Below are positions 27,630 to 36,538 of a DNA stretch of 64,000 nucleotides, in pieces. Position 1 is the first letter of the stretch. Each line of letters opens with the position of its first letter. Origin of the DNA: an uncultured Bacteroidales bacterium (GTDB lineage: Bacteria; Bacteroidota; Bacteroidia; Bacteroidales; Bacteroidaceae); contig CACZCZ010000003.1 of assembly GCA_902779845.1 (NCBI GenBank), forward strand, positions 186,001 through 250,000, written 5' to 3'. The translations under genes and the position numbers were made by a program. Under the pieces are notes generated by a model, which saw only the letters and a program-made list of their open reading frames with translations, ran no database searches and was not told the DNA's origin.

Positions 27630-27671
27630 GCCCCATAGGTCCAATAAGCCCCAATATGTCTCGATAGTCCC

Positions 27672-28217
27672 ATGATTACAGAATCCGAGGTTTATAAAAT
27701 AGGTACGCTCACGCGCACACATGGCGTGCGAGGGGAACTGGCGTTCCAGTTCACCGACGATGTCTGGGATCGCGTGGATGCCGACTACCTCTTCCTGCGT
27801 CTGGACGGTTTGCTTGTACCCTTCTTCCTTGAGGAATGGCGCTTCCGCTCGGACAGCGTGGCGCTCGTGAAGTTCGAGGATATCGACAGCGCTGATGCTG
27901 CAGGTCAGCTCGTGGGCGCAGAGGTCCTCTTCCCCAAGGCTCTCACGCCCGAGGACATCGACGATGAAGACCTCACGTGGCAGCACTTTATAGGCTTTGA
28001 AGTCATGAACTCTCCCGAGGGCTCTCCCGAGGGTGTTCTTCTCGGCACTGTCAGCGCCGTATATGACCAGACGGCTAACATCCTCTTGGAGGTGACCGCG
28101 CCAGAGGGCGGCAGCGTCCTCATCCCAGCTCACGAGGATTTCGTCCTCCGCGCCGACCACCACGATCGCCGTCTCTATGTTGATGTCCCAGAAGAACTAC
28201 TGAATTTGAATAGCTAA
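27672..28217 (+). CDS. rimM: 16S rRNA processing protein RimM
   Basis: RimM binds ribosomal protein S19 and assists 30S head maturation. The N-terminal beta barrel (KIGTLTRTHGVRGELAFQF) and the C-terminal PRC barrel (about 95-180, ending LIPAHEDFVLRADHHDRRL) are present. A 12-bp tandem duplication at about 28010-28034 gives the repeat SPEGSPEG in the hinge or barrel loop. Confidence 0.95.
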   Translation: MITESEVYKIGTLTRTHGVRGELAFQFTDDVWDRVDADYLFLRLDGLLVPFFLEEWRFRSDSVALVKFEDIDSADAAGQLVGAEVLFPKALTPEDIDDEDLTWQHFIGFEVMNSPEGSPEGVLLGTVSAVYDQTANILLEVTAPEGGSVLIPAHEDFVLRADHHDRRLYVDVPEELLNLNS

Positions 28218-28223
28218 TCAAAT

Positions 28224-29438
28224 ATGAAATATACTCCACACTCAAAGGATCAAACTCCGTTCTCCCCAAGAGAGGGGCAGAGGAGTGAGCCTAAACAAAT
28301 CGCCATCCTCGGTTCCACCGGTAGCATTGGCACCCAAGCCCTGCAGGTTATCGCGGCTCACCCCGACCGCTTTGCAGCCCGCGTCCTCACGGCCAACAAC
28401 CGTTGGGAACTGTTGGCAGAGCAGGCGCGACAGTTTATGCCCGCTGCCGTGGTCATCGCCAACGAGAACTACTACCCCGCCTTGCGCGATTCGTTGGCCG
28501 ACCTCCCCATCGCCGTCTATGCCGGTGCCGATGCACTCTGTCAGGTGGTAGAGGGTACGGAGGTGGATATTGTGCTCACGGCAATGGTGGGCTTTGCCGG
28601 TCTGCCGCCCACGATAGCGGCCATCAAGGCAGGCAAGCCGATAGCTTTGGCCAACAAGGAGACAATGGTTGTGGCCGGTGAGCTCATCAACGGTCTCTGC
28701 CGCAAATACCAGGTTCCCATCCTGCCTGTCGATAGCGAACATAGTGCCATCTTCCAAAGCATCATGGGGGAGGTGTCGCCCATCGAGAGGATCATCCTCA
28801 CAGCCTCCGGAGGACCCTTCCGCACATTCACCCGTGAGCAGCTGGAGACCGTCACACCTGCCATGGCCCTCAAACACCCGAACTGGGATATGGGCGCCAA
28901 GATCACCATCGACTCGGCTTCCATGATGAACAAAGGTTTTGAGGTCATCGAGGCCAAGTGGCTCTTTGGCGTGGAACCCGACCGCATTCAGGTGGTGGTG
29001 CACCCGCAGAGCGTGGTTCACAGTGCCGTGCAGTTCGCTGACGGTGCCGTGAAGGCGCAGCTCGGTGTGCCCGACATGCGTGTGCCCATTCAGTTGGCCT
29101 TCTCGTTCCCCGAGCGCCTGCATAGCGACTTCGATCGCCTTGACTGGTTCACGATGCATGACCTGACCTTTGAGCGCCCCGACACCGAGCGCTTCCGCTG
29201 CCTGGCCCTCGCCTATGAGAGCTTGCAGCAAGGCGGTAATATGCCCTGTATTGTCAACGCCGCCAACGAAATCGTCAACCGTGCCTTCCTCGAAGGCCGC
29301 TGCCGCTTCCTGGAGATGGCCGATATCATCGAGCGAACCATGCAGCGCGCCACCTTCATCAAACAGCCCTCCTATGAGGACTACCTTGAAACGGATAAGG
29401 AGGCGAGGAGGATTGCTGCGCAACTCCTACAATCGTAA
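28224..29438 (+). CDS. dxr: 1-deoxy-D-xylulose 5-phosphate reductoisomerase
   Basis: Converts DXP to methylerythritol phosphate with NADPH, the step before IspD. The NADPH loop GSTGSIGTQAL, ANKETMV, the metal-site region PVDSEHSAIFQ and TASGGPFR are present. The enzyme proper starts at KQIAILGSTG; the preceding 24 residues include TPFSPREGQRSEP, encoded by a GC-rich palindromic element. The ATG lies 6 bp after rimM. Confidence 0.97.
   Translation: MKYTPHSKDQTPFSPREGQRSEPKQIAILGSTGSIGTQALQVIAAHPDRFAARVLTANNRWELLAEQARQFMPAAVVIANENYYPALRDSLADLPIAVYAGADALCQVVEGTEVDIVLTAMVGFAGLPPTIAAIKAGKPIALANKETMVVAGELINGLCRKYQVPILPVDSEHSAIFQSIMGEVSPIERIILTASGGPFRTFTREQLETVTPAMALKHPNWDMGAKITIDSASMMNKGFEVIEAKWLFGVEPDRIQVVVHPQSVVHSAVQFADGAVKAQLGVPDMRVPIQLAFSFPERLHSDFDRLDWFTMHDLTFERPDTERFRCLALAYESLQQGGNMPCIVNAANEIVNRAFLEGRCRFLEMADIIERTMQRATFIKQPSYEDYLETDKEARRIAAQLLQS
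28253..28290 (+). repeat. GC-rich palindromic insertion element in the dxr N-terminus
   Basis: ACTCCGTTCTCCCCAAGAGA then GGGGCAGAGGAGT: hairpin CTCCCCAAGAGAGGGG flanked by complementary ACTCC and GGAGT, read in frame as TPFSPREGQRSE. Confidence 0.7.
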
Positions 29439-29468
29439 AATTGTAAATTGTCAAATAGTGAAATTAGT
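29433..29468. repeat. Tandem junction repeat between dxr and rseP
   Basis: TCGTAAAATTGTAAATTGTC followed by AAATAGTGAAATT: the same AAATTGT steps as after tsaB, overlapping the dxr stop codon. Confidence 0.7.
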
Positions 29469-29470
29469 AT

Positions 29471-30880
29471 ATGAGCGTTTTCTGGATTAAAGCTTTTCAA
29501 CTGATTCTGTGCTTCGCCCTCCTCATCGTATTGCACGAGGGCGGACACTTCTTCTTCTCCAAGCTCTTCAAGGTGCGTGTGGAGAAGTTTTTTATGTTCT
29601 TCGACTACAAGTTCCACCTCTTCTCCACTAAGGACAAGTGGTTCACCCGCCTCTTCCCCAAGATGAAGGACAACGAGACGGAATACGGTATCGGCTGGAT
29701 ACCCCTTGGCGGCTACGTGAAAATTGCCGGCATGATTGACGAGAGTCTCGACACCGAGCAGATGAAGCAGCCCGTACAGCCCGATGAGTTCCGCGCGAAG
29801 CCCATCTATCAGCGCTTCTTGATTATGGTCGGCGGTGTGCTGGTGAACTTCCTGCTGGCCTTGTTCATCTATGCGATGATTCTTTTCACGTGGGGCAGTG
29901 ACACGCTACCCATGCGTAACATCACCGACGGCTTTTCCTACAATGAGATGGCCGAGGAGCTTGGCTTCCGCGATGGCGACATCCCCGTGAAAGTCGATGG
30001 TGAGGATATCAAAGGATGGGAAGGTGCCGTATATCGTGCCATCTCTGAGGCCAAGACCGTGACCGTTCTGCGTGGTGGCCGTGAGGTGACGCTCACGATG
30101 CCCGACGACGGCATCAATATGTTGGAGATGTTGGAGCAGAATCCCCGCTTTCTCACCATCAATGTCCCCTCGCGTGTTGACAGTGTTCTGCCCGCCTCTG
30201 CCGCTGCCAAAGCCGGCATGACCAAGGGCGCCCGCATCCTTGCCATTGATGGTCAGCCCGTGGAATGGTGGAATGACTTCGATCAGATCATGGGACGCAA
30301 GGCCGATGTCCTCGCTGCCGGTTGCAGCCATGTGGACAGTGTGCGGCTGCGCGACCTCACAGTCGTCTTCGCCAACGCCGACAGTGCCGTGCCTGACACC
30401 GCTGTCCTCCATCTCGATGAGAAGTATATGCTGGGAGTCACAAGGCTGTTCTACGGCGACTACTACCGCGAGGCCTTCGTGCACCACGACTACGGTTTCT
30501 GGGAGAGCATCCCCGCAGGCATCGCCTACGGCTGGGAGACGCTGAAGGGCTATGTCAGCGACCTGAAGTACGTCTTCACCAAGAAGGGCGCTCAGAGCGT
30601 AGGCTCCTTTGGCACCATCGGTAACCTCTTCCCCGCAGTGTGGCAGTGGCATGCCTTCTGGGAGATTACAGCCTTCATCTCTATCATCCTGGCTGTGATG
30701 AACATCCTGCCCATCCCCGGTCTCGACGGCGGCCACATCTTCTTCCTCCTTGTGGAAGCCATCACGCGCCGTCCGCCCTCCGAGAAGTTCATGGAACGTG
30801 CGCAGTATGTCGGCATGGCGTTGCTGCTGGCCCTCATGGCCTTGGCGCTATTCAATGATGCCGTGAGGTTTCTATTCTAA
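29471..30880 (+). CDS. rseP: Site-2 intramembrane metalloprotease RseP
   Basis: A 469-residue inner-membrane protease. The zinc motif HEGGH is residues 22-26 in the first helix, and the second metal motif PIPGLDGGH is in the third helix near residue 415. Two PDZ-like regions lie between about 155 and 350. RseP-type proteases cleave anti-sigma factors in regulated intramembrane proteolysis; Bacteroidetes have many ECF sigma/anti-sigma pairs. It ends the tsaB-to-rseP run. Confidence 0.95.
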   Translation: MSVFWIKAFQLILCFALLIVLHEGGHFFFSKLFKVRVEKFFMFFDYKFHLFSTKDKWFTRLFPKMKDNETEYGIGWIPLGGYVKIAGMIDESLDTEQMKQPVQPDEFRAKPIYQRFLIMVGGVLVNFLLALFIYAMILFTWGSDTLPMRNITDGFSYNEMAEELGFRDGDIPVKVDGEDIKGWEGAVYRAISEAKTVTVLRGGREVTLTMPDDGINMLEMLEQNPRFLTINVPSRVDSVLPASAAAKAGMTKGARILAIDGQPVEWWNDFDQIMGRKADVLAAGCSHVDSVRLRDLTVVFANADSAVPDTAVLHLDEKYMLGVTRLFYGDYYREAFVHHDYGFWESIPAGIAYGWETLKGYVSDLKYVFTKKGAQSVGSFGTIGNLFPAVWQWHAFWEITAFISIILAVMNILPIPGLDGGHIFFLLVEAITRRPPSEKFMERAQYVGMALLLALMALALFNDAVRFLF

Positions 30881-30929
30881 TTTAATAATGGCTTTGTTGT
30901 TTGTTCACGCAGGAATATAATAACACAGC

Positions 30930-32009
30930 ATGATGAAATACTTGATTCAATGGGCGCACTTCGCCATCCGGCCGTTGTTGCTGGCAGTGGCGTTCTGTGG
31001 TGCCATGACCATCATGGTTTCCTGCTCTGACGACGACGAGAAGTCTGGGCCGCATGGTGACGACACGCGTGTGCCCCTTATCATTTTGGACACCGACATC
31101 GGGTCATCGACAGATGACCTCTTCACCATGATGATGCTCTACCGCTATCAGGATCTGAAGAGAAGCCGTCTGCTCGGTGTGGTGATAGATCGCGAGGGCG
31201 AGGACTGTGCGGCCTGTGCTGACGTGATGAACACTTATTACGGCTATGGCGACATTCCCATCGGGCTGATTCGTGATGGTGTCAAGAATCCTAAGGTGTG
31301 GATCAACTACAAGGCGCTCCCCACGCATAAGAACATTGACGGGTCACCCATGTTCCAGCGTTCGGTCACCGACTATTCATCGCTGCCCGACGGGTGGCAA
31401 CTGTACCGCCAGTTGCTGGCGGCGCAGCCGGATCATAGCGTGAACATCCTCTCCATCGGCTTTGTCACTTGTCTGGCGCAGTTGCTGTTGTCCGAGCCCG
31501 ACATCTATTCGCCACTCGATGGCGTGGAGCTGGTGCAACGCAAGGTGAAACGCATTTATCTGATGGGCGGCGTTTTTGATAGTGCCAAAGAACCTATAGA
31601 GTATAATTTCGCGCAAAGCGTGTATTTTGCCCAGGCATTCTTCAACCTATGGCCCGACAACGTGGAAATCATCATGTCGCCAGGAGAGGTCGGCGACCGC
31701 GTTGAATATGTTCCGAAGCACGTCATTGCGGACATCGACTGGACTGACAGACATCCCATCAAACAAGTCTATATGCATTACGACTGCAACACCGGACAGA
31801 AGATGTGGGACCCGATGACACTGATCAATGCTGTGGAGGGTGATGTTCTGTTCAAGTATTCTCCACGCGGCTTTGTAACTGTCACAGATAAAGGCGAGAC
31901 ATATTTCCATCCAACGGAATCAGGAAACATTCGCTACCAGTTGTCCCAAGATGCGGCCTGGGGTGCTGATATGTTAGAGCGCATCAGAACTCTTAATAAG
32001 ATGAGGTAG
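30930..32009 (+). CDS. Nucleoside-hydrolase-like lipoprotein
   Basis: 359 residues with a lipoprotein signal: hydrophobic stretch then IMVSCSDDD, cysteine near 32. The mature part starts LIILDTDIGSSTDDLFTMMM, the Asp cluster of inosine-uridine nucleoside hydrolases, though with two extra residues against the classic DxDxGxDD spacing. YLMGGVF and an MWDPMTLINAV segment match later family blocks. It probably hydrolyses a nucleoside or related riboside at the cell surface; the substrate is inferred. It is followed by a clear terminator. Confidence 0.8.
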   Translation: MMKYLIQWAHFAIRPLLLAVAFCGAMTIMVSCSDDDEKSGPHGDDTRVPLIILDTDIGSSTDDLFTMMMLYRYQDLKRSRLLGVVIDREGEDCAACADVMNTYYGYGDIPIGLIRDGVKNPKVWINYKALPTHKNIDGSPMFQRSVTDYSSLPDGWQLYRQLLAAQPDHSVNILSIGFVTCLAQLLLSEPDIYSPLDGVELVQRKVKRIYLMGGVFDSAKEPIEYNFAQSVYFAQAFFNLWPDNVEIIMSPGEVGDRVEYVPKHVIADIDWTDRHPIKQVYMHYDCNTGQKMWDPMTLINAVEGDVLFKYSPRGFVTVTDKGETYFHPTESGNIRYQLSQDAAWGADMLERIRTLNKMR

Positions 32010-32019
32010 CCTTAAAAAG

Positions 32020-32055
32020 AAGCATCGCCCGCAGAACCAGCGGGCGATGCTTTTG
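32020..32055. terminator. Bidirectional terminator between convergent lipoprotein genes
   Basis: The stem AGCATCGCCCGC / GCGGGCGATGCT with a 7-nt loop has TTTT on the plus strand and TTCTTTTTAAG on the minus strand. Confidence 0.85.
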
Positions 32056-32082
32056 ATTGTCAGAGATATTTATAGGTTACAT

Positions 32083-32538
32083 TTAATTGCTTGGTTGTTT
32101 GTCGATGTCTATCTTGCGGAGGTAGAACTTCACCTTCGCACAGAGCTCATCGAACTCCTGTTCCATGGCCATCACGCGACGCTGCTGGGTGTAGTAGGCA
32201 TCGTTGGTTTGGCCGTTGAGACGTGGTGGCATCTGTTGGAAACTGTCACGGGCTGCATTGAGGCGTAGCTCATAGGTGGCTACGCTGTCACGTGCTTCCA
32301 GGAGTTCCACGCTGTCCAGCGTCAGGATGGCGGCACGGCGAGTCTGCAAAGCTTGTGGATGCTGTTTGCGCAGGCTGAGGATGGTGTCGCGTGCGGCGCT
32401 GTAGTCTTTCTGTTCCAACAATGTCCGGGCCTCTGAAAGCATAGCGGAGGCCTCCACTTCGGGATCGGCAGGTGCACTGGCGCAGGAGCAGGCCAATGCG
32501 GTGCTCAGAACGAGGTATAATATGTCTTTCTTCTTCAT
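32083..32538 (-). CDS. Small lipoprotein of unknown function
   Basis: A 151-residue protein from ATG 32538 (MKKKDILYLVLS). The signal ends in ALACSCAS, a lipobox-like site. The mature part is helical: ASAMLSEARTLLEQKDYSAARDTILSLRKQHP looks like a tetratricopeptide-type helix pair, and the rest is coiled-coil-like. A longer frame upstream runs antisense through cca and was discarded. A TACATTTG box (32547-32554) lies only 8 bp before the ATG. Confidence 0.75.
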   Translation of the reverse strand: MKKKDILYLVLSTALACSCASAPADPEVEASAMLSEARTLLEQKDYSAARDTILSLRKQHPQALQTRRAAILTLDSVELLEARDSVATYELRLNAARDSFQQMPPRLNGQTNDAYYTQQRRVMAMEQEFDELCAKVKFYLRKIDIDKQPSN

Positions 32539-32607
32539 TGCAACCGCAAATGTAGGCTTTTTATGCAAAAACTGTGCACTTTCATCGCCAAACTTTAAAC
32601 TTTTTAT

Positions 32608-32615
32608 TACCTTTG
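32608..32615 (+). promoter_or_regulatory. -7 box for cca
   Basis: TTATTACCTTTGCGG lies 28 bp before the cca ATG. Confidence 0.7.
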
Positions 32616-32643
32616 CGGCTGTTTTAACAACGATTAAAGAAAA

Positions 32644-34098
32644 ATGAGACATCTCGACCGCGCTCAACTCGCCGCAATCCTCGATCAGCCCATCTTCCAC
32701 ACTGTCGGCAACACAGCCGATGAAATGGGAGTGGAGTGCTATGTCGTGGGCGGCTATGTCCGCGACCTCTTTTTGGAACGTCCGTCGAAGGACATTGATG
32801 TGGTTTGCGTGGGCAGCGGTATTGAGTTGGCCAAGGCCGTAGCCAAATGCCTGGGGCGCGGCACACATCTCTCGGTGTTCAAAAATTTTGGCACAGCGCA
32901 GGTGAAGTCTGGGCCTGTTGAGGTAGAGTTCGTCGGTGCCCGTAAGGAGAGCTACAGCCACGATTCCCGTAAGCCCATCGTGGAGGACGGCACTCTGGAA
33001 GACGACCAGCAGCGTCGTGACTTCACCATCAACGCGATGGCTATCTGTCTCAATGCTGACCGCTTTGGCGAACTGGTAGATCCCTTCGATGGCATTTGGG
33101 ACCTGGAAGACCGCCTTATCGCCACCCCCCTCGACCCCGACATCACTTTTTCCGACGATCCGCTGCGCATGATGCGATGTATCCGCTTTGCCACGCAGCT
33201 GAACTTCGAGATAGAGCCAGAGACTTTTGAGGCATTGGAACGCAACCGTGAGCGCATCAAAATCATCTCCGGCGAACGCATCATTGATGAGCTGCAGAAA
33301 ATCATGGCTTCCGACAGCCCTGCCCGTGGCTTTGAGCTTCTCTTCCAGTGCGGTCTCCTTGAGATCATCTTCCCTGAGCTCTATGCCCTGCACGGCGTGG
33401 AGACAGTGGGAGGTCGCGCTCACAAGGACAACCTATGGCACACGCTGGAGGTGCTGACGAATGTTGTCCGTTCTCTCCGCGCTGACTGCGCGGAGAGAAC
33501 GGACAACGGGCTTTGGTTGCGCTGGGCTGCGCTGCTCCATGACATCGGCAAGCCGAAGTCGAAGCGGTGGGATGCACAGCTGGGCTGGACTTTCCACAAC
33601 CATAATTATATAGGTGAGAAGATGGTTCCGCAAATCTTCCGTCGGATGAAGCTGCCGATGGACGAGCGGATGAAATATGTGCAGAAGCTCGTGTCGCTGC
33701 ACATGCGTCCCATCGCCATCGCCGATGACGAGGTCACGGACAGTGCTGTGCGCCGTCTTCTTTTCGAGGCCGGTGATGATATCGATGACCTGATGCTGCT
33801 CTGTGAAGCTGACATCACCAGCAAGAACGAGCAGCGCAAGCAGCGTTTCTTGGATAACTTCAAGCTTGTGCGCCAGAAGCTCATCGACCTGGAGGAGCGC
33901 GACCGTATTCGCAATTTCCAGCCGCCCGTGAGCGGCGAGGAAATCATGGAACGTTTCCACCTGTCGCCTTGCCGTGAAGTCGGTGTTCTCAAGACCGCTG
34001 TCAAGGATGCCATTCTCGACGGAGTCATCCCCAATGAACATGACGCGGCTCTGGCCTTCGTCATTGAGAAGGCTCAGAAGCTGGGCATCGCGAAATGA
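32644..34098 (+). CDS. cca: tRNA nucleotidyltransferase (CCA-adding type) with HD domain
   Basis: A class II nucleotidyltransferase that builds or repairs the tRNA 3' CCA. The head has GGYVRDLFLERPSKDIDVV (G..RD and the DxD metal pair), followed by RRDFTINAMA and the DPLRMMRCIRFA motif. An HD phosphohydrolase domain follows with LLHDIGKPKSKRW near 300. VRSLRADCAERTDNG, about 15 residues before the HD motif, is encoded by a perfect 19-bp inverted repeat and looks inserted. The alternative assignment is poly(A) polymerase. Confidence 0.94.
   Translation: MRHLDRAQLAAILDQPIFHTVGNTADEMGVECYVVGGYVRDLFLERPSKDIDVVCVGSGIELAKAVAKCLGRGTHLSVFKNFGTAQVKSGPVEVEFVGARKESYSHDSRKPIVEDGTLEDDQQRRDFTINAMAICLNADRFGELVDPFDGIWDLEDRLIATPLDPDITFSDDPLRMMRCIRFATQLNFEIEPETFEALERNRERIKIISGERIIDELQKIMASDSPARGFELLFQCGLLEIIFPELYALHGVETVGGRAHKDNLWHTLEVLTNVVRSLRADCAERTDNGLWLRWAALLHDIGKPKSKRWDAQLGWTFHNHNYIGEKMVPQIFRRMKLPMDERMKYVQKLVSLHMRPIAIADDEVTDSAVRRLLFEAGDDIDDLMLLCEADITSKNEQRKQRFLDNFKLVRQKLIDLEERDRIRNFQPPVSGEEIMERFHLSPCREVGVLKTAVKDAILDGVIPNEHDAALAFVIEKAQKLGIAK
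33463..33507 (+). repeat. Perfect 19-bp inverted repeat inside cca
   Basis: GTTGTCCGTTCTCTCCGCG (33463-33481), loop CTGACTG, then the exact reverse complement (33489-33507). It is read in frame as VVRSLRADCAERTDN. The sequence is unrelated to the CCCTCC family. Confidence 0.95.
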
Positions 34099-34128
34099 CG
34101 AATGACGAGTGACGAATGACGAATTAAA
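34093..34128. repeat. Tandem junction repeat after cca
   Basis: ATGACGAATGACGAGTGACG then AATGACGAAT: seven-nucleotide (A/G)TGACGA steps that overlap the cca stop codon. Confidence 0.8.
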
Positions 34129-34151
34129 ACATAAAGAATAACAACGACCCT

Positions 34152-35798
34152 ATGAAACGGTATCTTACTTTACTGCTGTGGAGCGCATGTGTCATGACCC
34201 TGAGCGCCCAACCGGACTATAAACCAATGGAAGATGTAAACAAAGTTGTGGATCTGACATTGGATAGCTTGGAGAAGGTGAAGACGGCGCGTCCGCAGGC
34301 TGGCAGCAGCCGTGTTGACAACCATCCGGTGCTGTTCCTCGTGGGTAATTCCACGATGCGTACAGGCACGAAGGGTAATGGTGATAATGGTCAGTGGGGC
34401 TGGGGCTTCTATGCGCACCACTATTTCGATGAAGGACGCATCACCGTTGAGAACCAGGCGCTGGGTGGCACCAGTTCCCGCACCTTCTATACCCAGTTGT
34501 GGCCAGATGTGAAGAAGGGCATTCGCCCCGGTGACTGGGTCATCATCGAACTGGGGCACAACGACAACGGCCCCTTTGACAGTGGACGTTGCCGCGCAAC
34601 CATCAAGGGCACCTCTGCCACCGATTCACTGGTGGTGACGCTGAAGGAAGGACCGCACAAGGGTGAGGTGGAGACCGTCTATAGCTACGGCGAATACATG
34701 CGCCGCTTTGTGCGCGAGGCGCGTGCTCTGGGCGCTCATCCGATTCTGATGAGCCTAACGCCGCGGAAGAGACAGACAGGCGATACCGCCGCATGGGCGC
34801 CTGTCCGTGTTGCTGACAGCTTCGGCGGCTGGGCACGTCAGATTGCAGAGGAACTGAATGTGCCGTTCGTGGATTTGAACGAAATCTCGGCCTCGAAATA
34901 CGATGCAATGTCGTCGTGGAAACTCAACTATCACTTCTATCTCGATAATATTCACACCAGCAAATTCGGCGCAGAGCTGAATGCCAGAAGTGCTGCTGAA
35001 GGCATTATGGCGTGCCAGCATCCTGAATTAAAACCCTTGCAGGCGATGATGAAGAATGTCGCGCTGCCGACGACCGGCGTGAAGCGTGAGAAGGGCAAGC
35101 CCGTGGTCTTCATCACGGGTGATAGTACTGTAAAGAATACTGACAGAGACAGCACCGGGATGTGGGGTTGGGGGTCACAGGCCGACCGCATCTTTGATGC
35201 CGACAAAATCACTTGGATTAACTGCGCTCAGGCGGGTCGCAGCTGTCGCACTTACCTGCGTGAAGGACGCTGGGAGAAGGTGTACAACGACCTGCAGCCC
35301 GGCGACTTCGTACTCATCCAGTTTGGGCATAACGACATCGGCGAACTGCATCGCGGCAAGCATCGTGGCGAGATTCCCAGAGTGGCTGACACAAGTTGCG
35401 TCAGTCGTGTGGTTCTCAAGGATGAAGCCTACAATGAGGTGGTTTATAGCTTCGGATGGTACCTGAAGAAAATGATTGATGACTGCCGTCAGAAAGGTGC
35501 CACGCCAATCATCGTCAGCCTGACACCTCGCAACGAGTGGAAGGATGGCCGCATCGAGCGTCGCAATGACAGCTACGGACGTTGGTACCGCGAGGTGGCA
35601 GCAGAGACGGGTTGTGACTTCGTAGACCTGCACAACATCACAGCCGATGCGTTAGAGAGTATAGGTCAGGAAGCTGCGAAAAGCTATTACAACAATGACC
35701 ATACACACACCTCGCTCTACGGTGCCCAACTCAATGCGCTGGGTATTGCCATCGGACTTCGGAGAGCCAACAGCAAGCTTGCACAATATTTATATTGA
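34152..35798 (+). CDS. Secreted tandem SGNH esterase (rhamnogalacturonan acetylesterase-like, CE12)
   Basis: 548 residues: a signal peptide (1-19, ending SAQ) and two SGNH domains of the rhamnogalacturonan acetylesterase type. Domain 1 (about 58-285) has LFLVGNSTMR (Ser67), IELGHNDNGP and DNIHTSKFGAELNA. Domain 2 (about 315-540) has VFITGDSTVK, IQFGHNDIGE and NDHTHTSLYGAQLNA. Both keep Ser, Asn and Asp/His, so both may be active. The likely role is deacetylating pectin side chains; exact substrate inferred. It stands between cca and ruvA with no sign of a dedicated polysaccharide locus. Confidence 0.85.
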   Translation: MKRYLTLLLWSACVMTLSAQPDYKPMEDVNKVVDLTLDSLEKVKTARPQAGSSRVDNHPVLFLVGNSTMRTGTKGNGDNGQWGWGFYAHHYFDEGRITVENQALGGTSSRTFYTQLWPDVKKGIRPGDWVIIELGHNDNGPFDSGRCRATIKGTSATDSLVVTLKEGPHKGEVETVYSYGEYMRRFVREARALGAHPILMSLTPRKRQTGDTAAWAPVRVADSFGGWARQIAEELNVPFVDLNEISASKYDAMSSWKLNYHFYLDNIHTSKFGAELNARSAAEGIMACQHPELKPLQAMMKNVALPTTGVKREKGKPVVFITGDSTVKNTDRDSTGMWGWGSQADRIFDADKITWINCAQAGRSCRTYLREGRWEKVYNDLQPGDFVLIQFGHNDIGELHRGKHRGEIPRVADTSCVSRVVLKDEAYNEVVYSFGWYLKKMIDDCRQKGATPIIVSLTPRNEWKDGRIERRNDSYGRWYREVAAETGCDFVDLHNITADALESIGQEAAKSYYNNDHTHTSLYGAQLNALGIAIGLRRANSKLAQYLY

Positions 35799-35864
35799 GC
35801 CACCTCAAACACAATAAAATCAAGTCTCGCGCGTTTATCTATAAGTTTATGTGCGCACAAGACT

Positions 35865-36476
35865 ATGATTGAATACATCCGTGGCTCCATCGCAGAGCTC
35901 TCTCCCACAATGGCCGTATTGGACGCCAATGGCGTCGGCTACGGTCTTAGCATCAGTTTAAACACCTTCACCGCCATTCAGGGTTTGAGTGGCGATGTGA
36001 AGTTGTACGTCTATGAGTCCATCCGCGAGGATGCGTTCCAACTTTGGGGCTTTGCCACCAAGGTGGAGCGCGAGCTGTTCTTGCTGCTGACGTCGGTCAG
36101 CGGTGTTGGTCCTGCGAGTGCCCGCGTCATCTTGAGTTCAATGACCACGCGAGAGCTGTGTGATGCCATCAGCCGCAGCGACGAGCGTCTGCTGAAGTCC
36201 GCCAAGGGCATTGGCGGCAAGACGGCCCAGCGCATCATCGTGGAACTGAAGGATAAGATTGTGGCCTTGGGCATCGATGCCGCCGCGGCAGGTCCTTCCG
36301 GAGCTCCCACCGGTACCATCGTCGCTAACAAGGAGGTGATGGATGAGGCTGTTGCCGCACTGACCATGCTTGGCTTCTCGCCCGCGCCCTCCCAGAAAGC
36401 CGTCCTTGGAATTCTGCGAGCAGAGCCCGAGGCTAACGTGGAAAGGGTCATCAAGCTGGCATTGAAGATGCTTTGA
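35865..36476 (+). CDS. ruvA: Holliday junction branch migration protein RuvA
   Basis: RuvA binds four-way junctions and loads RuvB. The OB fold ([20 protein letters not shown]), the two helix-hairpin-helix motifs ([32 protein letters not shown]) and the C-terminal RuvB-binding domain (about 155-203) are present. sprA follows, a conserved adjacency in Bacteroidetes. Confidence 0.98.
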   Translation: MIEYIRGSIAELSPTMAVLDANGVGYGLSISLNTFTAIQGLSGDVKLYVYESIREDAFQLWGFATKVERELFLLLTSVSGVGPASARVILSSMTTRELCDAISRSDERLLKSAKGIGGKTAQRIIVELKDKIVALGIDAAAAGPSGAPTGTIVANKEVMDEAVAALTMLGFSPAPSQKAVLGILRAEPEANVERVIKLALKML

Positions 36477-36520
36477 AGAGTGAAGAGTGAAAAGTGAAGA
36501 GTGAAAGAGTGAAAAATCAG
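36474..36520. repeat. Tandem junction repeat between ruvA and sprA
   Basis: TGAAGAGTGAAGAGTGAAAA then GTGAAGAGTGAAAGAGTGAAA: GTGAA(A/G)A steps of seven to eight nucleotides overlapping the ruvA stop. Confidence 0.8.
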
Positions 36521-36538
36521 TTTTTCCTTTTAGAAGAT

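Noticed and set aside
28242-29423. Minus-strand 393-codon frame opposite dxr
   Set aside because: His/Gly/Leu-rich shadow of dxr.
32539-33423. N-terminal extension of the small lipoprotein frame
   Set aside because: It runs antisense through cca and across a promoter; the internal ATG at 32538 starts a proper lipoprotein signal.
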